NCBI RefSeq assembly: GCF_030056815.1 | Contig: NZ_JASHKR010000013.1 | Coordinates: 1-64,000 of the forward strand | DNA: 64,000 nt | From: Rhodococcus sp. IEGM 1379 | GTDB taxonomy: Bacteria; Actinomycetota; Actinomycetes; Mycobacteriales; Mycobacteriaceae | Direction: 5' to 3' | In this document: one piece after another, positions 53,806 to 61,028 of the stretch | How positions within the stretch are numbered: the first letter of the stretch is position 1 | Layout of the letters: each line of letters opens with the position of its first letter | The notes under the pieces: model-generated | Database searches by the model: none | What the model was told of the DNA's origin: nothing | What the model saw: only the letters and a program-made list of their open reading frames with translations | Translations under genes and position numbers: made by a program

Positions 53806-55155
53806 ATGGCAGGTATGTCTCAGGGTAACTCATACCCTGAATACGGATCAACACATTCCATATCACCCACCTTCGGCGTGTCGCACACCAACACCCACAC
53901 CGCCGTCCCCCAATCGGCCGAGGTCGACGAATGGCACGCAACCGTCGATGCTGTCCTCGTTCGTGTCGCACTCATCGACTCCGCGACACGACGACTCAAT
54001 GAGTCCTCTGACCAGCGCGGACGATCCTGGGCATTGCCCGTGGAACCAGCCGAACAAGCGCGGATTCCTGTCTGGACGTCGCGCCGTGAATGGCTCCGTC
54101 AGTTCCGCCACCACATCGATACCCCCGCAGGCAAGACCCTGTGCGCACGCCGCCTCATCAAGCCCGACAAGGCCTACGCCGTCGCAGAAGCGCACGCACA
54201 TTTCGCGGAATCCCACACCGGTCGCGGAGTGACCGCGGCAAAATCGACGATCGCCGCACGTGCCAAGGTCAGTGAATCAGCGGTCAATCGAGCCCGACGC
54301 GTCCTCATCGATCTCGAGATGGGTATCGAACACGTTCGGGGACGGAACCTCAAAACTCTCGAATTTCTCGCTGCAGAGGCTCACCACGGGGGCCAACAGC
54401 ACCGTGCAGCATCATCGTGGTCGCTATCCTCACCACGATGCATCGTGGAAGCGACACCGCTTGCCAAGTCGCCGAAGAAGCGCCCATCCCGCTCCGCCGA
54501 ACGAACTGCCCGATACCGAACCCGGAAAGCCATGCGCACCGGCTCCGTCCTCCTCGATCAGCCAAACCAAGGCCCACCAGCACCGACAGTTGCTGACACC
54601 CTATCTAGTGTTGGTTTTTTATCTTGTGAAGTTCTTCCGTTAGGAAGAACTCACCAACGCGCACGCGCGTGGACACCCCCATCGCCACGAAAAAAACACA
54701 CCGACTCAGCCAAGAGCCCCCGTCCTCTGGGACTCCAACGGGCAGCTGCAGAACTCATCAATGACGCCCCGGCTCTCTCACCACCTGGCCACATCGGCGC
54801 AGTCTGCGACATCCTCCAGAACGCAGGAATCGACCCCACGCGCTGGACAGGGCGTGACATCGCCCGCACGCTTTCACGAGACACCGCTCAACGGGGGTGG
54901 ATCTGGCCAACAGCGGCCAACCTCTCCTCGCCGCTGGCGTACCTCAAACGCAGACTCGATTCAATCGACTGGACTGGAAAATCACCCAGTGAACAGCGCA
55001 AAGCCGCAGATCTAGCCAGAAGGAAGGAACAGAAACAACTCGAATCGACACACGAAGAGCGCGCCAAAGGTGCCGCAAATCCCGAACATCGTGCAAAAGC
55101 CCTGGCCACCATCCGAGCACATCTGACCGAGAAGTTGCGGCATCAACGATGCTGA
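53806..55155 (+). CDS. putative plasmid replication initiator protein
   Basis: 449 residues. The N-terminal domain contains a winged HTH near residues 130-185 (GVTAAKSTIAARAKVSESAV, NRARRVLIDLEMGIEHVRGR). A basic linker (SPKKRPSRSAERTARYRTRK) follows. The C-terminal domain has PGHIGAVCDILQNAGIDPTR, WTGRDIARTLSRDTAQRGWI and SSPLAYLKRRLDSIDW and ends with a highly charged Lys/Glu helix. This combination is characteristic of replication proteins on actinobacterial plasmids; I assign it from architecture and its location beside parA, not from a named match. A strong GGAAGGGA site precedes the ATG. An AT-rich inverted repeat (54613-54651) lies inside the gene. Confidence 0.65.
   Translation: MAGMSQGNSYPEYGSTHSISPTFGVSHTNTHTAVPQSAEVDEWHATVDAVLVRVALIDSATRRLNESSDQRGRSWALPVEPAEQARIPVWTSRREWLRQFRHHIDTPAGKTLCARRLIKPDKAYAVAEAHAHFAESHTGRGVTAAKSTIAARAKVSESAVNRARRVLIDLEMGIEHVRGRNLKTLEFLAAEAHHGGQQHRAASSWSLSSPRCIVEATPLAKSPKKRPSRSAERTARYRTRKAMRTGSVLLDQPNQGPPAPTVADTLSSVGFLSCEVLPLGRTHQRARAWTPPSPRKKHTDSAKSPRPLGLQRAAAELINDAPALSPPGHIGAVCDILQNAGIDPTRWTGRDIARTLSRDTAQRGWIWPTAANLSSPLAYLKRRLDSIDWTGKSPSEQRKAADLARRKEQKQLESTHEERAKGAANPEHRAKALATIRAHLTEKLRHQRC
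54613..54651. repeat. AT-rich tract and perfect inverted repeat inside rep
   Basis: GGTTTTTTATC is followed by AGTTCTTCC-GTTA-GGAAGAACT (54630-54651, perfect 9-bp arms). This is the most AT-rich point of an otherwise GC-rich gene and encodes the poorly constrained linker. It could be an origin element or a binding site for the initiator. Confidence 0.55.
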
Positions 55156-55415
55156 GAACCTTCGATTGCGCTTCGCCACCCGACCTGAGGAGACGCCTGT
55201 TCGGCGAGCCGCTTTCAGTGTTGTGGGCCGCCCGATCAGGTGAGCTCGAACGCTCACAGATTGAAGCAATTCTCACTGTGAGCTGCGGAAATGCATCCAC
55301 GGTTGAAGTGATTCACAAACGAGGAAGTCGGTGTATGCGCTATCTCGGTCCATTCCGAGCAGTTGACCCAGCTCCTAAGCCGCCGAGACGGGGAATGACG
55401 AACGGAACTGTCTGA
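55149..55415 (+). CDS. small protein translationally coupled to rep
   Basis: 88 residues, MLRTFDCASPPDLRRRLFGE then LSVLWAARSGELERSQIEAI and a basic C-terminus. The ATG lies inside the last codons of rep (7-bp overlap), a classic coupling arrangement. No family recognised. It may be an accessory replication or copy-control protein. Confidence that it is translated is moderate. Confidence 0.5.
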   Translation: MLRTFDCASPPDLRRRLFGEPLSVLWAARSGELERSQIEAILTVSCGNASTVEVIHKRGSRCMRYLGPFRAVDPAPKPPRRGMTNGTV

Positions 55416-55652
55416 TGTCGATCTGCGTAGGGCACCGAGCATCTGCGCCCTCAGAAGCGCGCTGACGAGCTGTTACGCACCCAAGGTGGTTTTCCCATAT
55501 GGACTGACACAACTCACTCATTCGCCCTAGCCGGCAATGTGCCGTTCTTGCTTGATATGCCTGGTCAGAGCGGTATGTGCTTACTCTTTGTCATCGAACT
55601 CAACCGGCAGAGAGTGCTTTTGCGTGGAATTTTCCGGCTGCTCTCAATGCTT

Positions 55653-55742
55653 GCACCACCTGCATTGGGTGCATGCACCGCGCAGCAGACGTGTATCGCG
55701 TGCAATGCACGCATGGCATGCATCGCGAGCGTTGCATGGACA
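55653..55742. repeat. 9-bp-phased GC repeat, satellite array 1 (about 10 units)
   Basis: GC dinucleotides fall at 55653, 55662, 55671, 55680, 55698, 55707, 55716, 55725 and 55734, exactly nine bases apart with one unit missing its GC (55689). Typical units are GCATTGGGT, GCATGCACC, GCGTGCAAT, GCACGCATG. Same period and unit pattern as the main array at 56838. Confidence 0.75.
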
Positions 55743-56837
55743 CATACTTTCGCCGCTTTCCTCGCACCGTGCGGGGTCGCTGATTCGCTGGATTCCCCCA
55801 GAGCGTCGGTTATTCCGCCCATATATCTGTGCTGACGTGGATGATGAAGCCACATTCACTCCCTCACCAAGGGTGGATGTGGCGCTACGACGCCGTAAAT
55901 TTGCTCGTTCGATGGTCCGTCCCCGGCCTGCAGATGCGCGAAAGTGCCCCGGATTCACTCGAATTTGGATGGAAGGCGGCGACTTTAACCACCTACTCCC
56001 TAACGCTCATTACGTCACTGTGACGTAATGAATAGGCTTAGTAGCGGCTCATTTTCCATGGCCATACGTCTGTATTGCGATATTTTTGCCTGCGATAGAT
56101 CCCAACCCGCCCTCTGCCCGGAAGAGTATTGGAGTTCCGCCCCTCGATCACCGCATCGATCTCACGTCATCTGGGGTTGCGGTCTCGAGTTTTCAGCGAA
56201 GATCCGCCCAATTTCGTCCGGTTTCGTTGCTAAAGCTGACACTCCCCCTTCGCTGTGCTGCCGAGAAATTGAAGATTCTGCAGATGCACTGCAATCTACG
56301 AAACCCAGTTCGCCCCTTTCCTTAAGGGCGCGCTCTCCATCGGCGGGCCGAGTCGGGGCAGACCACAGTTCATTTCCTCGAAGAATCACCGCACTGCCGC
56401 GGCGGTAGCCATCGGATAATTCAGAATCAGGAGATGCAAACACAAACTCGATCGGCCGGAGGGATCATTCCTGACGTGAGAATCGAGTGTGTTTAGTGCT
56501 GGCGATCGTACCTTCGTGGTCTGCTGGAGCTCAATTTTCGTTTCTTTGCAATTCGATGTCCGACTGAATCAGCCGCTTCGGCGGGTTCGAGGCGGCGAAG
56601 CGGATCGACTCAGTGGTAGATATTGCAACCTCGGCCCATAAGAAATCGTTGCGTGACGACAGAACTTCCGGTAACGGTAGCTCCCGATAGGCGCTCTTTC
56701 CGTGCCTCAGTGAACGAGCATCTTGAAAATCTGGAGGATCTCGATCGGATCGTTTTGAATGAACTACTGCTCCGTATGCCAATGAGCTTGTTGGCTTCTC
56801 GACTGGGAAGGTGCTTCTACCTGCAGTTATATCGAGT
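55743..56837. other. 1.1 kb non-coding region between satellite and main array
   Basis: Open frames on both strands are short or driven by sequence bias and resemble no family. The clear structural signal is the palindrome at 56007-56031. An imperfect inverted repeat around 56438-56505 (AAACTCGAT and ATCGAGTGTGTTT) is also present. Confidence 0.5.
56007..56031. promoter_or_regulatory. perfect palindrome, candidate operator or origin site
   Basis: TCATTACGTCA-CTG-TGACGTAATGA: perfect 11-bp arms with a 3-base centre, in a locally AT-rich patch between rep and parA. Confidence 0.65.
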
Positions 56838-57668
56838 GCATGCAGTGCATGTAGTGCGTGGTGTGCACGCACTGCGATTATTGCATGCTTTGCGTGCGCG
56901 ATGTTCAGACGTGCTCCGCATGCATTGCATGCACTACATGCGGAGCGTGCGAGGCACGCAGCGCGCAGCGCGTAGCGCGTAGCGCATTGCATGCATGCGG
57001 AGCACTCACTGCATGTCGAGCATGCAATGCATGCAATGCATGCAATGCGTGGCACGTGATGCATGCACTGAACGCATGTATAGCTATGCGAGCGTGTCAT
57101 GCGTCGCGTGCTGGCCATGCATTGATTGCTTGACATGCTATGAACGCATTGCGTGCGCGTATTGCACAGAATGCGCGTAACGCATGGAGTGCAAAGAGAG
57201 CACACCACGCAAGCCGTGCATGGTGTGCAATGAATGCTGTGCTTGCAATCTGTGCAAGGCATGCGCCGCATGCGAGAGGTGCGCTGCGTGCGCACTGTGC
57301 ACGACACGCAATGAATGCACTGCACGAACGGCGTGCATTACATGCGTGTTATGCTACGCGCGCACGTAATGCACAGTGTGCGTGCATAGCTCGCAGTGCT
57401 TGTCCCGCACCAAATGCACGCACGACACGCAATGCGGGCAGTGCATGTAGCGCATGACAAGCACGCTATGCATGTCTAGCGTGCAACGCATGTCTTGCAC
57501 GTAGAGCACCTGCCGCATGCAATGCGAGCAATGCGGATTGTGCACGTACTGCATGCAATGCAAGCAATGCGGATTGTGCACGTACTGCATGCAATGCAAG
57601 CGATGCAGATTGTGCACGTACTGCATGCCGTGCGTGTTTCGCGCGCAACGCACGCCACGCAAGTTTGA
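56838..57668 (+). repeat. main 9-bp-phased GC array, about 90 units: candidate centromere
   Basis: From 56838 a GC dinucleotide recurs every nine bases. There are 7 units to 56892, 6 units from 56913 to 56958, then an unbroken phase from 56975 to 57659. In the last 74 units the GC is absent from only three (57056, 57326, 57425). Unit consensus GCRNNNNRY, so each junction forms RYGCR (ATGCA, GTGCA, ACGCA, ATGCG); many units are GCATGCAAT. The sequence is strongly alternating purine-pyrimidine. It ends about 25 bp before the parA start. Frames across it are open in all directions and yield Cys/Ala/His-rich nonsense, which I treat as non-coding. Confidence 0.88.
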
Positions 57669-57691
57669 ACACACTCGACGAAAGGTCCGCA

Positions 57692-58474
57692 ATGCAGCCA
57701 CGCAAAATCGCACTGGGCAACCAGAAGGGTGGCGTCGGCAAAACAGCGTCCACACTCGGACTTGCCAGTGCCATCACCGCGGTCGGCGGGAAAGTCCTTG
57801 TTGTCGACATGGACCAGCAGGGCAACACCACCAGCGGACTCGGCGTGGAACTTGAAGACGGAATGCTGACGGCCTACCACCTGATGAACCAGACCAGGGA
57901 AGGCATTGCGGCTGAAGCGATCATCGCGACCCCCTGGGACGGCGTCGATCTAATTCCCGCCGATGAAGAACTCGGTAAAATCGAATCGGACGGGTCCAAC
58001 GATCTCGTATTCCGCCTTGACGTCGCATTCGAGGGCCTGGACCTTTCGCCCTACGACGCAGTACTTTTCGACTGCCCACCCAACATGGGCAAGGTCCTTT
58101 TCGCGGTCCTTATTGCGGCAGACGGCGTCGTAGCCATTACAGAGCCGACCATCGACAGCGTCCGAGGAGTCCAGAAGCTCGAGCAGACCATCGATACCGT
58201 TCGTAAACGTGCCAACCCCAAACTTGCCTTTGACAAGATTGTGATCAGTCGCCGGCGTGTGACGGGTGAGCACGAGTTCCGCGAGAACGAACTCCGCGAA
58301 ACATACGGCGACCTCGTGGCCAAGACGGTCATTCCGGAACTTGCAGCTCGCCAGGACGCGCATTCCAACCACACACCTATCCACCAGTTCAAGGGCGGAA
58401 AAGCGCTGACACTCAGGGTCGCTTACACGGATCTCCTCGCTGAACTGCCCGTCGTGATCGGAGCCACGGCATGA
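57692..58474 (+). CDS. parA: ParA-family partition ATPase
   Basis: About 260 residues from ATG at 57692, preceded by GAAAGG; an in-frame TTG at 57665 lies inside the end of the repeat array and is less likely. The deviant Walker A is GNQKGGVGKTASTLGLASAI, A' is VLVVDMDQQGNTTSGLG, Walker B is AVLFDCPPNMGK, and GGKALTLRVAYTDLLAEL is the C-terminal nucleoid-binding-type helix. There is no N-terminal HTH extension, as in small type Ib ParA proteins, which pair with a small non-ParB DNA-binding protein. It would move plasmid copies by ATP-dependent gradients over the nucleoid. Overlaps the next gene by ATGA. Confidence 0.93.
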   Translation: MQPRKIALGNQKGGVGKTASTLGLASAITAVGGKVLVVDMDQQGNTTSGLGVELEDGMLTAYHLMNQTREGIAAEAIIATPWDGVDLIPADEELGKIESDGSNDLVFRLDVAFEGLDLSPYDAVLFDCPPNMGKVLFAVLIAADGVVAITEPTIDSVRGVQKLEQTIDTVRKRANPKLAFDKIVISRRRVTGEHEFRENELRETYGDLVAKTVIPELAARQDAHSNHTPIHQFKGGKALTLRVAYTDLLAELPVVIGATA

Positions 58475-58782
58475 GCGTCAAACGCGAACCTGCGATCCGC
58501 AAAACTCACCCTGCCGAACTCATCCCGGAACGACCCCCGAGAGGGGAGTCGGTGCCCGTCGTCGCGGCGCCTGCGGCCCCGGTGCCTGCCGATCCCAGTG
58601 GACGCAAGGACGAGGAGGAGAAGCTGTCGATGACGCACAACACCCGCATCAAGCCCTCCACCAAGGATCGCCTCCGACGTGGTGTCGACAAGTTGCGATA
58701 CGAGACCGGTGATCGTGAGATCAGTGAAGCATCTATGACGGAAGCTGCGCTGGACGAGTATCTGAAAGCCAGGGGACTGTAG
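58471..58782 (+). CDS. ribbon-helix-helix centromere-binding protein candidate (ParG/omega-like role)
   Basis: 103 residues. The first 55 are flexible, basic and Pro/Ala-rich (VKREPAIRKTHPAELIPERP), resembling the unstructured arginine-containing tails of ParG-type proteins that stimulate ParA ATPase. The last 48 (NTRIKPSTKDRLRRGVDKLR, YETGDREISEASMTEAALDE, YLKARGL) fit a ribbon-helix-helix dimer. Its start overlaps the parA stop. Genetic context makes it the probable partner that binds the 9-bp-phased array. The fold is read from pattern; binding is inference. Confidence 0.75.
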   Translation: MSVKREPAIRKTHPAELIPERPPRGESVPVVAAPAAPVPADPSGRKDEEEKLSMTHNTRIKPSTKDRLRRGVDKLRYETGDREISEASMTEAALDEYLKARGL

Positions 58783-58788
58783 CTAGCT

Positions 58789-58832
58789 GCATGCCATGCA
58801 TGCATTGCGTGCGTGCATTGCATGCACTGTGG
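58789..58832. repeat. 9-bp-phased GC repeat, satellite array 2
   Basis: GCATGCCAT, GCATGCATT, GCGTGCGT, GCATTGCAT, GCACTGTGG: units begin at 58789, 58798, 58807, then (one base short) 58815 and 58824. Lies directly after the partition operon. Confidence 0.65.
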
Positions 58833-59371
58833 GGTGGTTGATGTCGTGCCGATCGAGCAGTGAACGAAGCAGAGACTGAAGTTGCGCGCCTCGTTTCGTG
58901 CGAGGCACGAGATATCGCCTCCCGTTACATCCGGGGACCGATTGCATTGCGTCGTGCGAGAGCAGTACGCAATCTTGCAACCTGACCTTCTGCTTCGGCC
59001 AGCCGACCTGTCGCGGTCATCTCATGGGTGAGTGCACTGCCCCTCCGCGGCTTACACACAATGGGTCTGTTGCGCGGACGGTGAACAAGGTGCCAAGTGT
59101 GCTTCTTTGGTCATTCCGTGAAACGGCGCACCTATGCATTCGCGAGGCGCGTGTATTGCGTCCAGACGTTTATCCGCCCGCATTTCACACGCAAAATGCC
59201 AGTTCAAGGCGCTCCCCGCCAGTTCCGAACGTATGAACGCACCAGTCGCAGGCCGGACATTGAAGGCAGGAAACGCAACCCCGACACCCGAACAATCAAA
59301 GAGGAGCCCCGCCGGCTGCAACCAGCGAGGCCCCAGACCGAGAACACCCCTTTAGGAAGGAAAACCCGATC
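58833..59371. other. no gene recognised; leader of the membrane-protein gene
   Basis: About 540 bp. Scattered GCATTGCG and TTGCATTGCG words remain near 58940-58990 but without phase. The end of the region carries the promoter and AGGAAGGAAAA ribosome site of the next gene. Confidence 0.45.
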
Positions 59372-60349
59372 ATGGGTGATTTTAGTCTGCGCGCTGCGCG
59401 GATCCAGCTTGGAGCACTGATCGCCGCGCTTCTCATTGCAATCCTCATTGCAATCGGAATCACCACCGGCGCCTTCGTCCTCTCGTTCGCGGTGCAACGC
59501 GACCTTGCGCGACAGGGGACCTTGCCCGAAAACCTTGCATGGATTTTCCCTGTCATTGTCGACAGCGCGATCCTCGGATCCACGATCGCGATCGTCATCT
59601 TGAGCAAGCTCAAAATGAGCAAATGGGACAAAGGCTTCTACATCGCTCTGGCTGTCACGGTCGTCGCGATCAGCATCCTCGGCAACGCCTACCATGCATT
59701 CCATGCCGCATTCGAAGCGCAAAGTCAGGTTGCAGCAGGAACCGATATCGGATTTGTTCCTCTCGACCCGGCCATCGCTGCGCTCATTGCGATTATTCCG
59801 CCGGCACTCGTGCTTGCATTCACGCACGGACTCGGGGTCCTCATCAAAGCGACGGGCATCGCGTACACCGACTACAAAACGCAAGCCGATGAACACGCCG
59901 CGCAAGGCGCGGCACCCACAGCGCTGGAGAACCAGAACTCACACAAACCGGTGACCGCCGTTGCGCAACACCTGCCTGCGATCGAAGAGCCGCAGAAAAT
60001 CGCTGTCCGTGTCCATCCACCGCACCTTTCGGTAGGCGACACGGTCGTCGACGTCATGGACCCGCCCGCAACGAAACCGGATCTGTCCGCCGATCTGGAC
60101 TGGTTCATCACGCAATCCGACTTACCCGCTGCAGTCAAAGACACCGCGCGCCGCAAACTTGCGGACCCAAACCTCACCTGGGAATTCATCGCTCAGACAT
60201 CAAACCCGCCTGTTGCTACGTCAACTTCCTGGCGGCGTTACGAAAAGTTCGACACAGCGGCCCGCGCGGCCGGCTTCGAAAACCCGCCACTGATCGATAT
60301 GCGAGCATCGGATATCGACTGCGCTGACGATCTCATCGCCTCGGCCTGA
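59372..60349 (+). CDS. DUF2637 membrane protein
   Basis: 325 residues. Four hydrophobic spans in the first 170 residues: IAALLIAILIAIGITTGAFV, ENLAWIFPVIVDSAILGSTI, FYIALAVTVVAISILGNAYH and AALIAIIPPALVLAFTHGLG. This is the DUF2637 layout, found on actinobacterial plasmids and integrative elements, often near replication or transfer genes. The cytoplasmic C-terminal half is variable, with helical segments (DLDWFITQSDLPAAVKDTAR, RKLADPNLTWEFIAQ). Function unknown; a spread or transfer role is often suggested. Confidence 0.82.
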   Translation: MGDFSLRAARIQLGALIAALLIAILIAIGITTGAFVLSFAVQRDLARQGTLPENLAWIFPVIVDSAILGSTIAIVILSKLKMSKWDKGFYIALAVTVVAISILGNAYHAFHAAFEAQSQVAAGTDIGFVPLDPAIAALIAIIPPALVLAFTHGLGVLIKATGIAYTDYKTQADEHAAQGAAPTALENQNSHKPVTAVAQHLPAIEEPQKIAVRVHPPHLSVGDTVVDVMDPPATKPDLSADLDWFITQSDLPAAVKDTARRKLADPNLTWEFIAQTSNPPVATSTSWRRYEKFDTAARAAGFENPPLIDMRASDIDCADDLIASA

Positions 60350-60467
60350 GTCAAGTAGATCGACCTCGCGAGGCTTTGCCTCGGCCTGATCGTGGCCGTG
60401 ACTATTTGGCTTCGCGTAGTGGAGTGTTTCGGAAGCCTTTTGAATCCCAGATTGGTACCATTTAGGT

Positions 60468-60701
60468 ATGAGCACGCAGATCGCGGTACGGCTACCCGAC
60501 GAGATGGTGGCATTCCTCGATGGTGAAGTGACCAGTCATCGAGCGTCGTCACGTGCAGCTTTGGTGCTACGTGCGCTCGAGCGTGAACGCCGCAGGCAGA
60601 TCGCAGCCAGGGACGCAGAGATCCTCGCCAAGGTGTCGAGCGAGGATGATCTGGATTCTCTCGCCGTGTACGCCGAAGATCGATCGGCGGACCTGATCTG
60701 A
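60468..60701 (+). CDS. ribbon-helix-helix antitoxin (MazE-like)
   Basis: 77 residues. STQIAVRLPDEMVAFLDGEV then RASSRAALVLRALERERRRQ is a ribbon-helix-helix; the C-terminus (SSEDDLDSLAVYAEDRSADL) is acidic. The stop overlaps the toxin start (TGATG). Second such pair in this window, within the replicon core, consistent with plasmid maintenance. Confidence 0.83.
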   Translation: MSTQIAVRLPDEMVAFLDGEVTSHRASSRAALVLRALERERRRQIAARDAEILAKVSSEDDLDSLAVYAEDRSADLI

Positions 60702-61000
60702 TGCGACCGATCCACGAAGCGAAGCTGGACAAAGTTCGCCCAGTCCTCGTGCTGACCCGGGAACTTGTGCGCCCGCACCTGACCCGCGTGAGCGTTGCGC
60801 CGATAACCACCACCATTCGAGGACTCTCCACCGAAGTGGCAGTAGGGCGCGCGAACGGCCTGGACGCAGACTCCGTGATCAACTGCGACAGCATCACGAC
60901 CATCCCGGTGAGCGCGCTCGGGCCGGGAATCGGCTATTTCTTTCCAGCACAAGAAGAATCGCTGTCGGAAGCAATTCGCTCAGCCTTCGATCTCGAATGA
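60701..61000 (+). CDS. MazF/PemK-family toxin
   Basis: 99 residues: HEAKLDKVRPVLVLTRELVR, VSVAPITTTIRGLSTEVAVG, DSVINCDSITTIPVSALG. The shortened N-terminus and the VRPVLVLTR segment are typical of the compact MazF proteins in actinobacteria. Would cleave mRNA; neutralised by the upstream antitoxin. 28 bp separate it from the tap-like gene. Confidence 0.83.
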   Translation: MRPIHEAKLDKVRPVLVLTRELVRPHLTRVSVAPITTTIRGLSTEVAVGRANGLDADSVINCDSITTIPVSALGPGIGYFFPAQEESLSEAIRSAFDLE

Positions 61001-61028
61001 CGACCACAACTACCGCTGGGGGCGAACC

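Noticed and set aside
54629-54651. Inverted repeat in rep as a transcription terminator
   Set aside because: The T-run precedes the stem on the plus strand and becomes an A-run on the minus strand, so it is wrong for termination in either direction; reported as a possible origin element instead.
56531-57457. Long frames on both strands encoding Cys/Ala/Met/His-rich proteins with CxxC every three residues
   Set aside because: They are a by-product of the 9-bp-phased array: nine is three codons, so a Cys, Ala or His recurs every third residue and stops are rare in every frame. Open frames in several phases at once, no ribosome sites and no family resemblance argue against coding.
56838-57668. 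CRISPR array
   Set aside because: Units are 9 bp with no spacer-repeat structure and no cas genes are present.
57665-57692. TTG at 57665 as the start of parA
   Set aside because: It lies at the edge of the repeat array without a ribosome site; ATG at 57692 has GAAAGG at the right distance and begins directly at the ATPase fold.
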